DNA from: Candidatus Bipolaricaulota bacterium
GTDB taxonomy: Bacteria; Bipolaricaulota; Bipolaricaulia; Bipolaricaulales; Bipolaricaulaceae
Direction: 5' to 3'
DNA: 14,352 nt
Assembly: GCA_015661965.1 (NCBI GenBank)
Contig: DQVA01000317.1
Span: forward strand, 1-14,352
Below, one piece after another: positions 5,914 through 12,364 of the stretch. The first letter of the stretch is position 1, and each line of letters opens with the position of its first letter. Made by a program: the position numbers and the translations under genes. The notes below the pieces were generated by a model, which was not told the origin of the DNA, did not search any database, and worked only from the letters and a program-made list of their open reading frames with translations.

Positions 5914-7989
5914 ATGCCCCGTCATCATTCGGCCGCGGATTTCCTGGAAGAGGACCGGCTCGGCAAGGCCGTGGACGTACGGCTCCTCAAGCGGATGCTC
6001 TGCTACCTGCGGCCATATTGGGTGCTATTCGTGGCCGCCTTCTTCTTGGCCGGGGGGATCACCCTGGTGGAGCTGGCGCTTCCCTACATCACCAAGCTGG
6101 CCATCGACTCGGTGCTCACCCCGCCCTGGTTGGTGGTCGACACCGCCACCCCCCCAGCTCCAGGCGCCATCGCCCTCGGGGAAGGCCGATTTCTAGTGCG
6201 GGCGGCGGCCCTGTCCCCCGAGGTGCGGGAACGGCTGGAAGCGGCCGGGGCGGTGGAGGGGCGCTACCTGCTCCTGCCCCTGGAGGGGCCCGGAGCGGCG
6301 GTGGCAGCCCGCTATCCGGATCGTTTCCAGAGGATCTCCCAGGGGTTCCTGGCCCGGGCCGAGGACGTGAGGGGGCTCCCCGCTCGGGACCTCCTCGCCC
6401 TCAAGAGCCAGGAGATCAGGATCCTGCTGTTCTTGGTACTGGGACTCCTGGGCTTGCTCGTGCTCCGATTCGGGCTCTCCTATGGGCAGGTGTACCTCCT
6501 GCAGTACGCGGGGCAACGGATCATGTTCGACATGCGACGGGCCATCTTCACCCATGTGCTGCGGCTCCCCATGTCGTTCCTCGATCGCCAACCAGTGGGA
6601 CGGCTGGTCACCCGGGCCACAAACGATGTGGCCGCCATCAACGAGATGTACACCCAGGTGGTGGTGTACCTGGTGCAGGATGCCCTGATGATGGCCGGGG
6701 TGCTGGCGATCATGTTCCGGCTGAACGCCCGGCTCACTTTGCTGCTACTTGCGTTCGGGCCGCCGCTTTTGGCACTCACCTTCTGGTTCCGCACCCGGGC
6801 CCGGGCCGCCTACCGGGAGGCCCGCCGCAAGCTGGCCCGGCTGAACGCGTACCTGGCCGAGGCCATCTCCGGGATGCCCATCATCCAGTTGTTCCGCCAG
6901 GAGCTCCGCTCCCTCAAGGCATTCCAGGACATAAACCGGGGCTACTTCCAGGCCCAGATGCGGTCGGTGGTAGTGTACGGGGTGTTCGGCCCTGCCATCT
7001 CGGTGATGAGGACGCTGGCCTTGGCTCTGCTCATCTGGTACGGGGGACGAGGGGTCCTGGGGGGCGTGTTCACGTTGGGGGCCCTGGTGGCGTTCACCAG
7101 CTATGTGCGCATGTTGTTCCAGCCCTTGTCGGACCTGTCGGACAAATACAACATCCTTCAGTCGGCCATGGCCGCCTCGGAGCGGATCTTCCAGCTCCTG
7201 GACGAGCCGCAGGAGCCCTCCGGGGAGCGAAGGGTCCCTGTGCTGCGAGGGGAAATCGAGTTCCAGGATGTGTGGTTTGCCTACCGGGACGAGGAGTGGG
7301 TGCTGAAGGGGGTCTCGTTCCGGGTGGCTCCGGGGGAGAGGGTGGCCCTGGTGGGGCCCACCGGCTCGGGAAAATCTACCATCGTGAACCTGATCCTGGG
7401 CTTCTACCGCCCCCAGCGGGGCCGGATCCTGATCGATGGGCTGGATATCCGGGAGCTGGACCTCCCTTCCCTACGGCGGCACCTGGCGGTGGTGCCCCAG
7501 GAGGCGTTCCTGTTCTCGGGAAACGTGGAGGAGAATATCCGGTTGTGGGACGAAGGGCTGGACGGCAGAGAGGTGCAACAAGCCGCCCGGGCCACCGGGG
7601 TCCATCCGGTGGTGGAGCGGCTCCCGCAGGGATATGCCACCGAGGTGCGGGAACGGGGCGCCCGGCTCTCGGTAGGGGAGAGGCAGCTCCTTTCCATCGC
7701 CCGGGCGGTGGCCGCCGAGCCCAAGCTGATCGTGCTGGACGAGGCCACGGCCAACGTGGATTCCCATACCGAGTCCCAGGTGCAGGAGGCCCTGGAGCGG
7801 CTGATGGCCGGCCGCACCGCGTTGGCCATCGCCCACCGGCTGTCCACCATCAGGAATGCCGACCGGGTGCTGGTGCTGTCCGAGGGGCGACTGGTGGAGG
7901 AGGGCACGGTGGAGGAGCTGCTGGCGAAGCGGGGCCTGTTCTGGGCCTTGTGGCAACTGCAGTTCGCCGGCCGGGCCGCGGCCCCCTGA
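5914..7989 (+). CDS. ABC exporter half-transporter, catalytic subunit with extracytoplasmic insertion (BmrD-like)
   Basis: A 691-aa half-transporter, about 100 residues longer than the usual ~580. Walker A is GPTGSGKS (481-488, Lys487), Q-loop Gln529, Walker B ends IVLDEA with an intact catalytic Glu610, and switch His641 lies in IAHRLS. The signature is LSVGE (585-589) instead of LSGGQ. In a heterodimer this deviant signature faces the Asp493 site of the partner, so one ATP site is degenerate and the other canonical. The extra length is an insertion between TM1 (about 36-58) and TM2 (about 168-190), residues about 70-165, predicted outside the membrane. It contains SPEVRERLEAAGAVEGRYLL and resembles in position the extracellular domain of BmrD. 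ATG 5914 follows the partner's stop by 1 nt, with GGTGA upstream. Confidence 0.93.
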   Translation: MPRHHSAADFLEEDRLGKAVDVRLLKRMLCYLRPYWVLFVAAFFLAGGITLVELALPYITKLAIDSVLTPPWLVVDTATPPAPGAIALGEGRFLVRAAALSPEVRERLEAAGAVEGRYLLLPLEGPGAAVAARYPDRFQRISQGFLARAEDVRGLPARDLLALKSQEIRILLFLVLGLLGLLVLRFGLSYGQVYLLQYAGQRIMFDMRRAIFTHVLRLPMSFLDRQPVGRLVTRATNDVAAINEMYTQVVVYLVQDALMMAGVLAIMFRLNARLTLLLLAFGPPLLALTFWFRTRARAAYREARRKLARLNAYLAEAISGMPIIQLFRQELRSLKAFQDINRGYFQAQMRSVVVYGVFGPAISVMRTLALALLIWYGGRGVLGGVFTLGALVAFTSYVRMLFQPLSDLSDKYNILQSAMAASERIFQLLDEPQEPSGERRVPVLRGEIEFQDVWFAYRDEEWVLKGVSFRVAPGERVALVGPTGSGKSTIVNLILGFYRPQRGRILIDGLDIRELDLPSLRRHLAVVPQEAFLFSGNVEENIRLWDEGLDGREVQQAARATGVHPVVERLPQGYATEVRERGARLSVGERQLLSIARAVAAEPKLIVLDEATANVDSHTESQVQEALERLMAGRTALAIAHRLSTIRNADRVLVLSEGRLVEEGTVEELLAKRGLFWALWQLQFAGRAAAP

Positions 7990-8111
7990 GGACGAGCACA
8001 CCTGAATCACCTTCACCCTATTCAAAAAACAGCGTCCGCCGAGGGCAAAGCCCAGGTGGCAATGGACACCGGGGCAGCTGACATGCGACCGCCCCTGGAG
8101 GCATGCGTGGG

Positions 8112-8141
8112 TTGTCTTCCATCTCCCGGGTTGCCTATAGT
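8112..8141 (+). promoter_or_regulatory. Candidate sigma70-type promoter of the microprotein/PqaA-like operon
   Basis: TTGTCT (8112-8117) and TATAGT (8136-8141) are separated by 18 bp. The -10 ends 9 nt before ATG 8151, predicting a leader of only about 3 nt and no Shine-Dalgarno. The 161-bp gap 7990-8150 holds this promoter and otherwise only a short GGGC-AAA-GCCC stem. I see no terminator with a T-tract after the ABC operon. Confidence 0.55.
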
Positions 8142-8150
8142 GAGCCCGTC

Positions 8151-8261
8151 ATGGTGGTGGCACGGCGCTGGCTGTTGGCGGCGTGGGGCCTGGTGTGGGC
8201 GGTCCTCATCCTGGGCGCCTGGGATGCCCTGCGCGGCCTTACAAGGAGGGAATCGCGATGA
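8151..8261 (+). CDS. 36-aa single-TM microprotein
   Basis: A short ORF with G/C-rich third positions like its neighbours. The layout is a positively charged N-terminus (MVVARRW), a hydrophobic Trp-rich helix (about residues 7-25, LLAAWGLVWAVLILGAW), and a basic tail (RGLTRRESR). It should be a one-pass inner-membrane peptide. Three things support it: a promoter with leaderless spacing ends 9 nt upstream; its TGA overlaps the next gene's ATG (ATGA, 8258-8261); and the AAGGAGGG ribosome site of the next gene lies inside its final codons, a classic coupled arrangement. I do not recognise a family. It could be a regulatory leader peptide rather than a functional subunit. Confidence 0.6.
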   Translation: MVVARRWLLAAWGLVWAVLILGAWDALRGLTRRESR

Positions 8262-8758
8262 GAAAGAGCTTGGCGGCCTTAGCTTTCCTGACCGCGGTGG
8301 CAGCGGTGGCGGCGGATACCCTCGTCCTCACGGATGGAACTCAGCTGCAAGGGGAGTTGGTGGGGGTGGATGAATTCTATCTCTACTTCACGACCTCCGC
8401 CGGGGTGGAAGGAGCAGTGGCCATCTCCCGGGTGCGATCCATAGCCCTGGACTGGACCGCGGACCCCGAGCCGAGGATCGGAGAGGGGGAGTGGCTTTCC
8501 GCCATCGCCAAGGCCCGCCACGACCTGGAGGGCTGCCGCACCGCCAAATGGGGCGTGGTGCTGGGCGGTTTGCTCTTCATCGGCGGTGGCTGGTGGCTGG
8601 GGAATCTGGGTTACGGGGAGTTCGGGGAGCTCCTGATGGGGTTAGGAGCGGTGGCTACCCTGCTGGGGGTGGTTGCCCCGCCCCCCACTTGTGCCGCCCC
8701 CCTCCAGCGAGTGGAGATCCTGACCAGGATCGGCCTCGAGCACGGCTGGATCTACTGA
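8258..8758 (+). CDS. Exported/membrane protein with SH3/LSm-like N-terminal region, unknown function
   Basis: A 166-aa protein starting at ATG 8258 after AAGGAGGG with 7-nt spacing. Residues 1-19 look like a cleavable signal peptide (AVAAVAA before Asp20). Residues 20-64 (DTLVLTDGTQLQGELVGVD and following strands) read as a small SH3/LSm-like beta-barrel of the 'lkdG..l.G.l.gvd' kind often found in exported proteins. A short helix (about 78-92) follows, then two hydrophobic segments (about 98-116, Gly/Trp-rich, and about 122-140). The end is a Cys-containing Pro-rich turn and a short amphipathic tail. It is likely anchored in the inner membrane with the barrel outside. It is coupled to the microprotein upstream and 11 nt from the secreted hydrolase downstream. 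I do not recognise the full-length family. Confidence 0.75.
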   Translation: MRKSLAALAFLTAVAAVAADTLVLTDGTQLQGELVGVDEFYLYFTTSAGVEGAVAISRVRSIALDWTADPEPRIGEGEWLSAIAKARHDLEGCRTAKWGVVLGGLLFIGGGWWLGNLGYGEFGELLMGLGAVATLLGVVAPPPTCAAPLQRVEILTRIGLEHGWIY

Positions 8759-8769
8759 AGGTGGGACGG

Positions 8770-10053
8770 ATGCGCTGGGCTGCCCTCGGCCTTTGGACGG
8801 CCTTCAGTGTTGTGTCCCTGGCCGCCGGGCCCCCCACCGAGTTCTTCGCCTATCTGGAAAGGACGGAGGGGGAAGCCCGCTGGCAGGTGGGGGACCCCAG
8901 GCCCTTCGGCAGTGGGGAACTATTAAACATCCGGCTCCACTCCCAGACCTGGCGGGGGATCCCTTGGGAACACCCGCTGCTGCTATGTACACCCCCTACG
9001 CTGGCAGTGGAGGATGTGATGGTGTTAGTCATCTCGGGGGATGCCGGGGTGAGCGACACCCTGCTGGGGATGTCCCTGGCGACCAGGGCCAAGCTGCGGG
9101 TGGCGGTTCTTCCCAACGTGCCGGTCCAACCTCTGTTTGGAGGTTTGCGGGAGGACGCCCTGCTCGCCTATACCTTCCAGCGGTACCTGGAAGAAGGGGA
9201 TCCGGATTGGCCGCTCCTGTTCCCCATGACCCGGGCCGCCTTGGCGGCCATGGAGGCGCTGGCTGACGTGGCCCACAGGGCCTGGGGGATCCGGCTGCGG
9301 GGGTTCATAGTTACCGGGGCCTCCAAGCGGGGTTGGACCACTTACCTCGCTGCCGCGGCGGCCCCCCAGCGGGTGTTGGCGATGGCCCCCATGGTGTTCG
9401 ATATCCTGGACATGCCGCGACAGCTCGCCCACCAGCAGGAGTTCTGGGGGCAGGTCAGCCCCATGATCCATGACTACACCGACCGGGGCCTGTTCGAGGC
9501 GTTCCAGCACTCGCCCACTGGGGCACGCCTGGCCTGGCTGGTGGACCCCTACAGCTACCGCTACGCCTACACCATGCCCAAGCTCATCGTCTTGGGCTCC
9601 AACGACCCCTACTGGCCGGTGGACGCCCTGAACCTGTATTGGCATGGCCTGCCGGATCCCAAGCTGGCCCAGATCGTGCCCAACTCCGGCCACGGCCTAG
9701 AGGATAGGGAGCGGGTGATGGACTCATTGGCCGCCTTCGCCCGCCTGATCGCCACGGGGGAGCCCCTCCCCCACCTGGAGGCCTCCTTCTCCCCCCGGGC
9801 CGGAGGGGTGGACCTGGCCGTGACGGCCAGCCAGCCTCCACTGGAAGCGCGGCTGTGGACCGCGGAAAGCCCGGTGCGTGATTTCCGAGAGGCCCACTGG
9901 CGGGCTTCCCCCCTCGCCGCCGGTGAGGCCGGCTTTCACGCATCCCTCTCCCGCCCCGAAACGGGCTGGGTTGCGTTCTTCGCCGAGTTTGTGTTCCGCG
10001 TGGGGGAGCTCTCCCTATACCTCACCACCCCGGCGCGGGTGTTGGGACCCTAA
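8770..10053 (+). CDS. PhoPQ-activated pathogenicity-related (PqaA family) secreted alpha/beta hydrolase
   Basis: A 427-aa protein with an N-terminal signal peptide (MRWAALGLWTAFSVVSLAAG). The core carries the PhoPQ_related family landmarks: TGASKRGWTTYLAAA (nucleophile Ser185 in GASKRG, not GxSxG), MAPMVFDILDMPRQL, SPMIHDYTDRGLFE, GSNDPYWPVDALNLYW (acid Asp279) and NSGHGLEDRE (His308). The family is a periplasmic or secreted hydrolase-like group whose substrate is not established. In Salmonella the founding member is PhoP/PhoQ-regulated, and nothing here shows that regulation. A beta-sandwich-like tail follows (about 335-425). The start is ATG 8770, preceded by AAGGTGGG. The frame is open upstream into the preceding gene, but that part is a shadow. 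Its stop codon TAA overlaps the stop of the convergent nfnB. Confidence 0.88.
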   Translation: MRWAALGLWTAFSVVSLAAGPPTEFFAYLERTEGEARWQVGDPRPFGSGELLNIRLHSQTWRGIPWEHPLLLCTPPTLAVEDVMVLVISGDAGVSDTLLGMSLATRAKLRVAVLPNVPVQPLFGGLREDALLAYTFQRYLEEGDPDWPLLFPMTRAALAAMEALADVAHRAWGIRLRGFIVTGASKRGWTTYLAAAAAPQRVLAMAPMVFDILDMPRQLAHQQEFWGQVSPMIHDYTDRGLFEAFQHSPTGARLAWLVDPYSYRYAYTMPKLIVLGSNDPYWPVDALNLYWHGLPDPKLAQIVPNSGHGLEDRERVMDSLAAFARLIATGEPLPHLEASFSPRAGGVDLAVTASQPPLEARLWTAESPVRDFREAHWRASPLAAGEAGFHASLSRPETGWVAFFAEFVFRVGELSLYLTTPARVLGP

Positions 10054-11438
10054 CCGGCGGCCTTCTCCCGAAGATATCGGTCGATGGCCTGGGCGGCTTT
10101 CTTGCCGGCCCCCATGGCGGAGATCACCGTTGCCGCCCCGGTGACGATATCCCCGCCGGCGAACACCCCTGGGCGGCCGGTGGCCCCGTCCTCGTCCGCT
10201 TGGATGGTACCCCAGCGGGTGACGGAAAGCCCCGGGGTGGTCCTGGGCACGAGCGGGTGGGGCTGATTCCCGATGGCGATGACCGCCGTCTCCACCGGCA
10301 TCACGAACTCCGACCCCTCGATGGGGACCGGCCGGCGGCGGCCGGATTCATCCGGGACCCCTAGCTCCATGCGGAGGCACTCCACCGCCGTCAGCTCCCC
10401 CCCTTCCCCGAGGAACCGGACCGGGTTCACCAGGAAGTGGAACTTCACCCCCTCTTCCTTGGCATGACGGATCTCCTCCCGCCGGGCCGGCATCTCCGCC
10501 TCGGTGCGCCGATACAGGACCAGCACTTCCTCTGCCCCCAGGCGAAGCGCGGTGCGGGCGGCGTCCATGGCCACGTTACCCCCTCCCACCACCGCCACCC
10601 GTTTCCCCACCCGCACCGGGGTGTCGTACTCCGGGAAGAGATAAGCCCGCATCAGGTTCACCCGGGTGAGGAACTCGTTGGCCGAGTACACCCCGATCAG
10701 CGACTCCCCAGGGATCCCCAAGAAGCGGGGAAGGCCAGCGCCGGTGCCCACGAACACAGCGTGGTAGCCATCGGCCAGGAGCCCGTCCACCGTGAACGCT
10801 TTCCCCACCACCGCGTTGGTCACCAGTTCCACCCCCATCTCCTGGAGGGTGGCGATCTCTCTGCGCACGATGTCCTTGGGGAGTCGGAACTCGGGGATCC
10901 CGTACATGAGCACCCCGCCCGGCTCGTGCAGGGCCTCAAACACGGTCACGGCATGACCGAATCGGCGCAGCTCCACGGCACAGGCGAGCCCTGCTGGGCC
11001 GGACCCCACCACCGCCACCCGGAACCCGGTGGGCTCCCCCACCGGGGGCAGTTCCATGCCCCGTTTCCTCTCCCAATCGGCCACGAACCGCTCCAGCCGG
11101 CCGATGGCCACCGGCTCGAACTTCTTGCCCAGGGTACACACCCCTTCACACTGGGTCTCCTGGGGACACACCCGGCCGCAGATGGCAGGGAGGGTGTTCG
11201 CCTCCTTGATGGTGCGGATGGCAGCCCGGAAGTCGCCGGCGGCGATGTGGGCGATGAACCGGGGGATGTCGATCTCCACGGGACAGCCCCCGATACAAGG
11301 GGCGTTCTTGCACTGAAGACAGCGCTTTGCCTCCTGGATCGCCTCCTCCGGGGTGTAGCCGAACGGGACCTCCTGAAAATTATGAATCCGGGCGGCCGGA
11401 TCCTGTTCCCGCATGGGCACTCGCGTCTTCCGAATCAC
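10050..11438 (-). CDS. nfnB: NfnB / SudA-type NADPH-binding flavoprotein, large subunit of NADH-dependent ferredoxin:NADP+ oxidoreductase
   Basis: A 462-aa flavoprotein of the glutamate-synthase small-subunit fold. The N-terminal iron-sulfur part has Cys40, 43, 48 and 52 (CLQCKNAPCIGGCP) and Cys87, 91, 97 and 101 (CGRVCPQETQCEGVC), expected to bind two [4Fe-4S] clusters. The FAD site is VVGSGPAG (Gly145-Gly150), and a second Rossmann motif GGGNVA (285-290) binds NADP(H). The pairing with an FNOR-type partner gene identifies it as NfnB/SudA rather than a glutamate-synthase subunit, since no gltB-like gene is present. The complex bifurcates electrons between NADPH, NAD+ and ferredoxin. The start is GTG 11438, overlapping the nfnA stop (GTGA) with AAGGAGG upstream. 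An older annotation style would call it gltD or gltA. Its TAG stop overlaps the stop of the convergent hydrolase. Confidence 0.85.
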   Translation of the reverse strand: MIRKTRVPMREQDPAARIHNFQEVPFGYTPEEAIQEAKRCLQCKNAPCIGGCPVEIDIPRFIAHIAAGDFRAAIRTIKEANTLPAICGRVCPQETQCEGVCTLGKKFEPVAIGRLERFVADWERKRGMELPPVGEPTGFRVAVVGSGPAGLACAVELRRFGHAVTVFEALHEPGGVLMYGIPEFRLPKDIVRREIATLQEMGVELVTNAVVGKAFTVDGLLADGYHAVFVGTGAGLPRFLGIPGESLIGVYSANEFLTRVNLMRAYLFPEYDTPVRVGKRVAVVGGGNVAMDAARTALRLGAEEVLVLYRRTEAEMPARREEIRHAKEEGVKFHFLVNPVRFLGEGGELTAVECLRMELGVPDESGRRRPVPIEGSEFVMPVETAVIAIGNQPHPLVPRTTPGLSVTRWGTIQADEDGATGRPGVFAGGDIVTGAATVISAMGAGKKAAQAIDRYLREKAAG

Positions 11439-12277
11439 TCCCTGGCCTCCTTCAGTGCGGCCCTGAACTGCTCCAGGGCGCAGCGCTCCTCCTCCTTGAA
11501 CGCGGCCAGCCGGGCGATGAGGAGATCCCAGTTCACCCGGTCGCCCCGGAACTCAGGCCCGTCCACGCAGGCGAACCGGACCACCCCGTCCACCTCCACC
11601 CGGCAGGCGCCGCACATGCCGGTCCCGTCCACCATGATCGGGTTGAGGGACACCACGATCGGCACCCCCGCCGCTTGGCATACAAGGGAACAGAACTTCA
11701 TCATGATGGCAGGGCCGATAGCCCATACCCGGGCCACCCCGCCGCCCTCCACCAGCTCCTTCAAGGGCTCGGTGACTAGCCCCTTCCGGCCGTGGGAGCC
11801 GTCGTCAGTGGTGATGATGAGATCGTCACAGACGTCGGACAGGCGATCGAGCCAAAATAAAAGGCCCCGGTTCCGGGCCCCGGCGATGCAGATGACTTCG
11901 TTTCCTGCCCCCTTCAACGCCCGCGCCACCGGATGAATGGGGGCAATCCCCACCCCGCCGGCCACACATACCACCGTGCCGTACTCCTCGATCTCGGAGG
12001 GTTCGCCCAAGGGGCCCACCACGTCCGCCAGGGCATCACCTTCATGAAAGCGCTCCTCCAACTCCACCGTGGTCTTGCCCACGGCCTGGACCACCAACGT
12101 GATGGTCCCGGCCTGGGCGTCCCAGTCGGCCAGGGTGAGGGGGATGCGCTCCCCCCGTTCGTGCAGACGGATCACCGCGAACTGACCCGCCTGGGCCGCC
12201 CCAGCCACCACCGGTGCTTGCACTACATATTCGGTGATTTGATCCGCGAGCCCGCGCTTTTTCACTATGGTGTACAT
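11435..12277 (-). CDS. nfnA: NfnA / SudB-type ferredoxin-NADP reductase-like small subunit
   Basis: A 280-aa ferredoxin-NADP reductase-like protein (PyrK/SudB branch). The FAD-binding barrel carries RIPLTL (44-49). The NAD(H) domain has GGVGIAP (107-113) and WAIGPAIMMK. The C-terminal [2Fe-2S] site reads DGTGMCGAC followed by FACVDGPEF: Cys222, 225 and 237, with Asp217 where PyrK proteins have the first Cys. The Asp-plus-three-Cys ligation is the signature of NfnA in bifurcating transhydrogenases, where this FAD takes electrons from NADH. It forms a heterodimer with the overlapping downstream gene product. The start ATG 12277 has AGGTGA 4 nt upstream. It is divergent from the Nudix gene across an 87-bp spacer. 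Confidence 0.88.
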   Translation of the reverse strand: MYTIVKKRGLADQITEYVVQAPVVAGAAQAGQFAVIRLHERGERIPLTLADWDAQAGTITLVVQAVGKTTVELEERFHEGDALADVVGPLGEPSEIEEYGTVVCVAGGVGIAPIHPVARALKGAGNEVICIAGARNRGLLFWLDRLSDVCDDLIITTDDGSHGRKGLVTEPLKELVEGGGVARVWAIGPAIMMKFCSLVCQAAGVPIVVSLNPIMVDGTGMCGACRVEVDGVVRFACVDGPEFRGDRVNWDLLIARLAAFKEEERCALEQFRAALKEARE

Positions 12278-12311
12278 CTGGTCACCTACCGGTTCACGGA
12301 ATTGGCGGGGA

Positions 12312-12340
12312 ATTGTCGCCTAACCGGCCGGGGGACGCAA
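12312..12340 (-). promoter_or_regulatory. Candidate promoter of the nfnAB operon
   Basis: On the minus strand TTGCGT (12340 to 12335) and GACAAT (12317 to 12312) are separated by 17 bp. This would start transcription near 12305 and leave a ~28-nt leader containing the AGGTGA ribosome site. Matches are partial (3/6 and 4/6), so this is tentative. Confidence 0.35.
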
Positions 12341-12352
12341 CCGAAATGGGGT

Positions 12353-12358
12353 TAGAAT
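12353..12358 (+). promoter_or_regulatory. Candidate -10 element of the Nudix gene (leaderless spacing)
   Basis: TAGAAT (5 of 6 to TATAAT) is followed by 6 nt (CGGAGC) and then ATG 12365, placing the predicted transcription start on the A of the start codon. No recognisable -35 lies 16-18 bp upstream. It shares the 87-bp divergent spacer with the nfnA promoter. Confidence 0.5.
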
Positions 12359-12364
12359 CGGAGC

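Noticed and set aside
6018..8081. Very long + strand frame within the second ABC gene.
   Set aside because: It is in a different frame from the clearly recognisable ABC subunit; its composition is Gly/Pro/Arg-rich and no motif is present.
8059..8139. Short ORF (ATG 8059, about 26 codons) in the gap before the microprotein.
   Set aside because: No ribosome site, and it overlaps the promoter elements of the next operon; codon choice is not distinctive.
8491..8769. Long N-terminal extension of the PqaA-like frame back to 8491.
   Set aside because: It lies within the 166-aa gene in another frame and reads as low-complexity Arg/Gly/Pro shadow sequence. ATG 8770 has a good ribosome site and begins a clear signal peptide.
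10437..11936. 499-codon + strand frame opposite nfnB and nfnA.
   Set aside because: It is a shadow of two well-supported flavoprotein genes; its His/Pro/Gly-rich composition and lack of motifs argue against coding.
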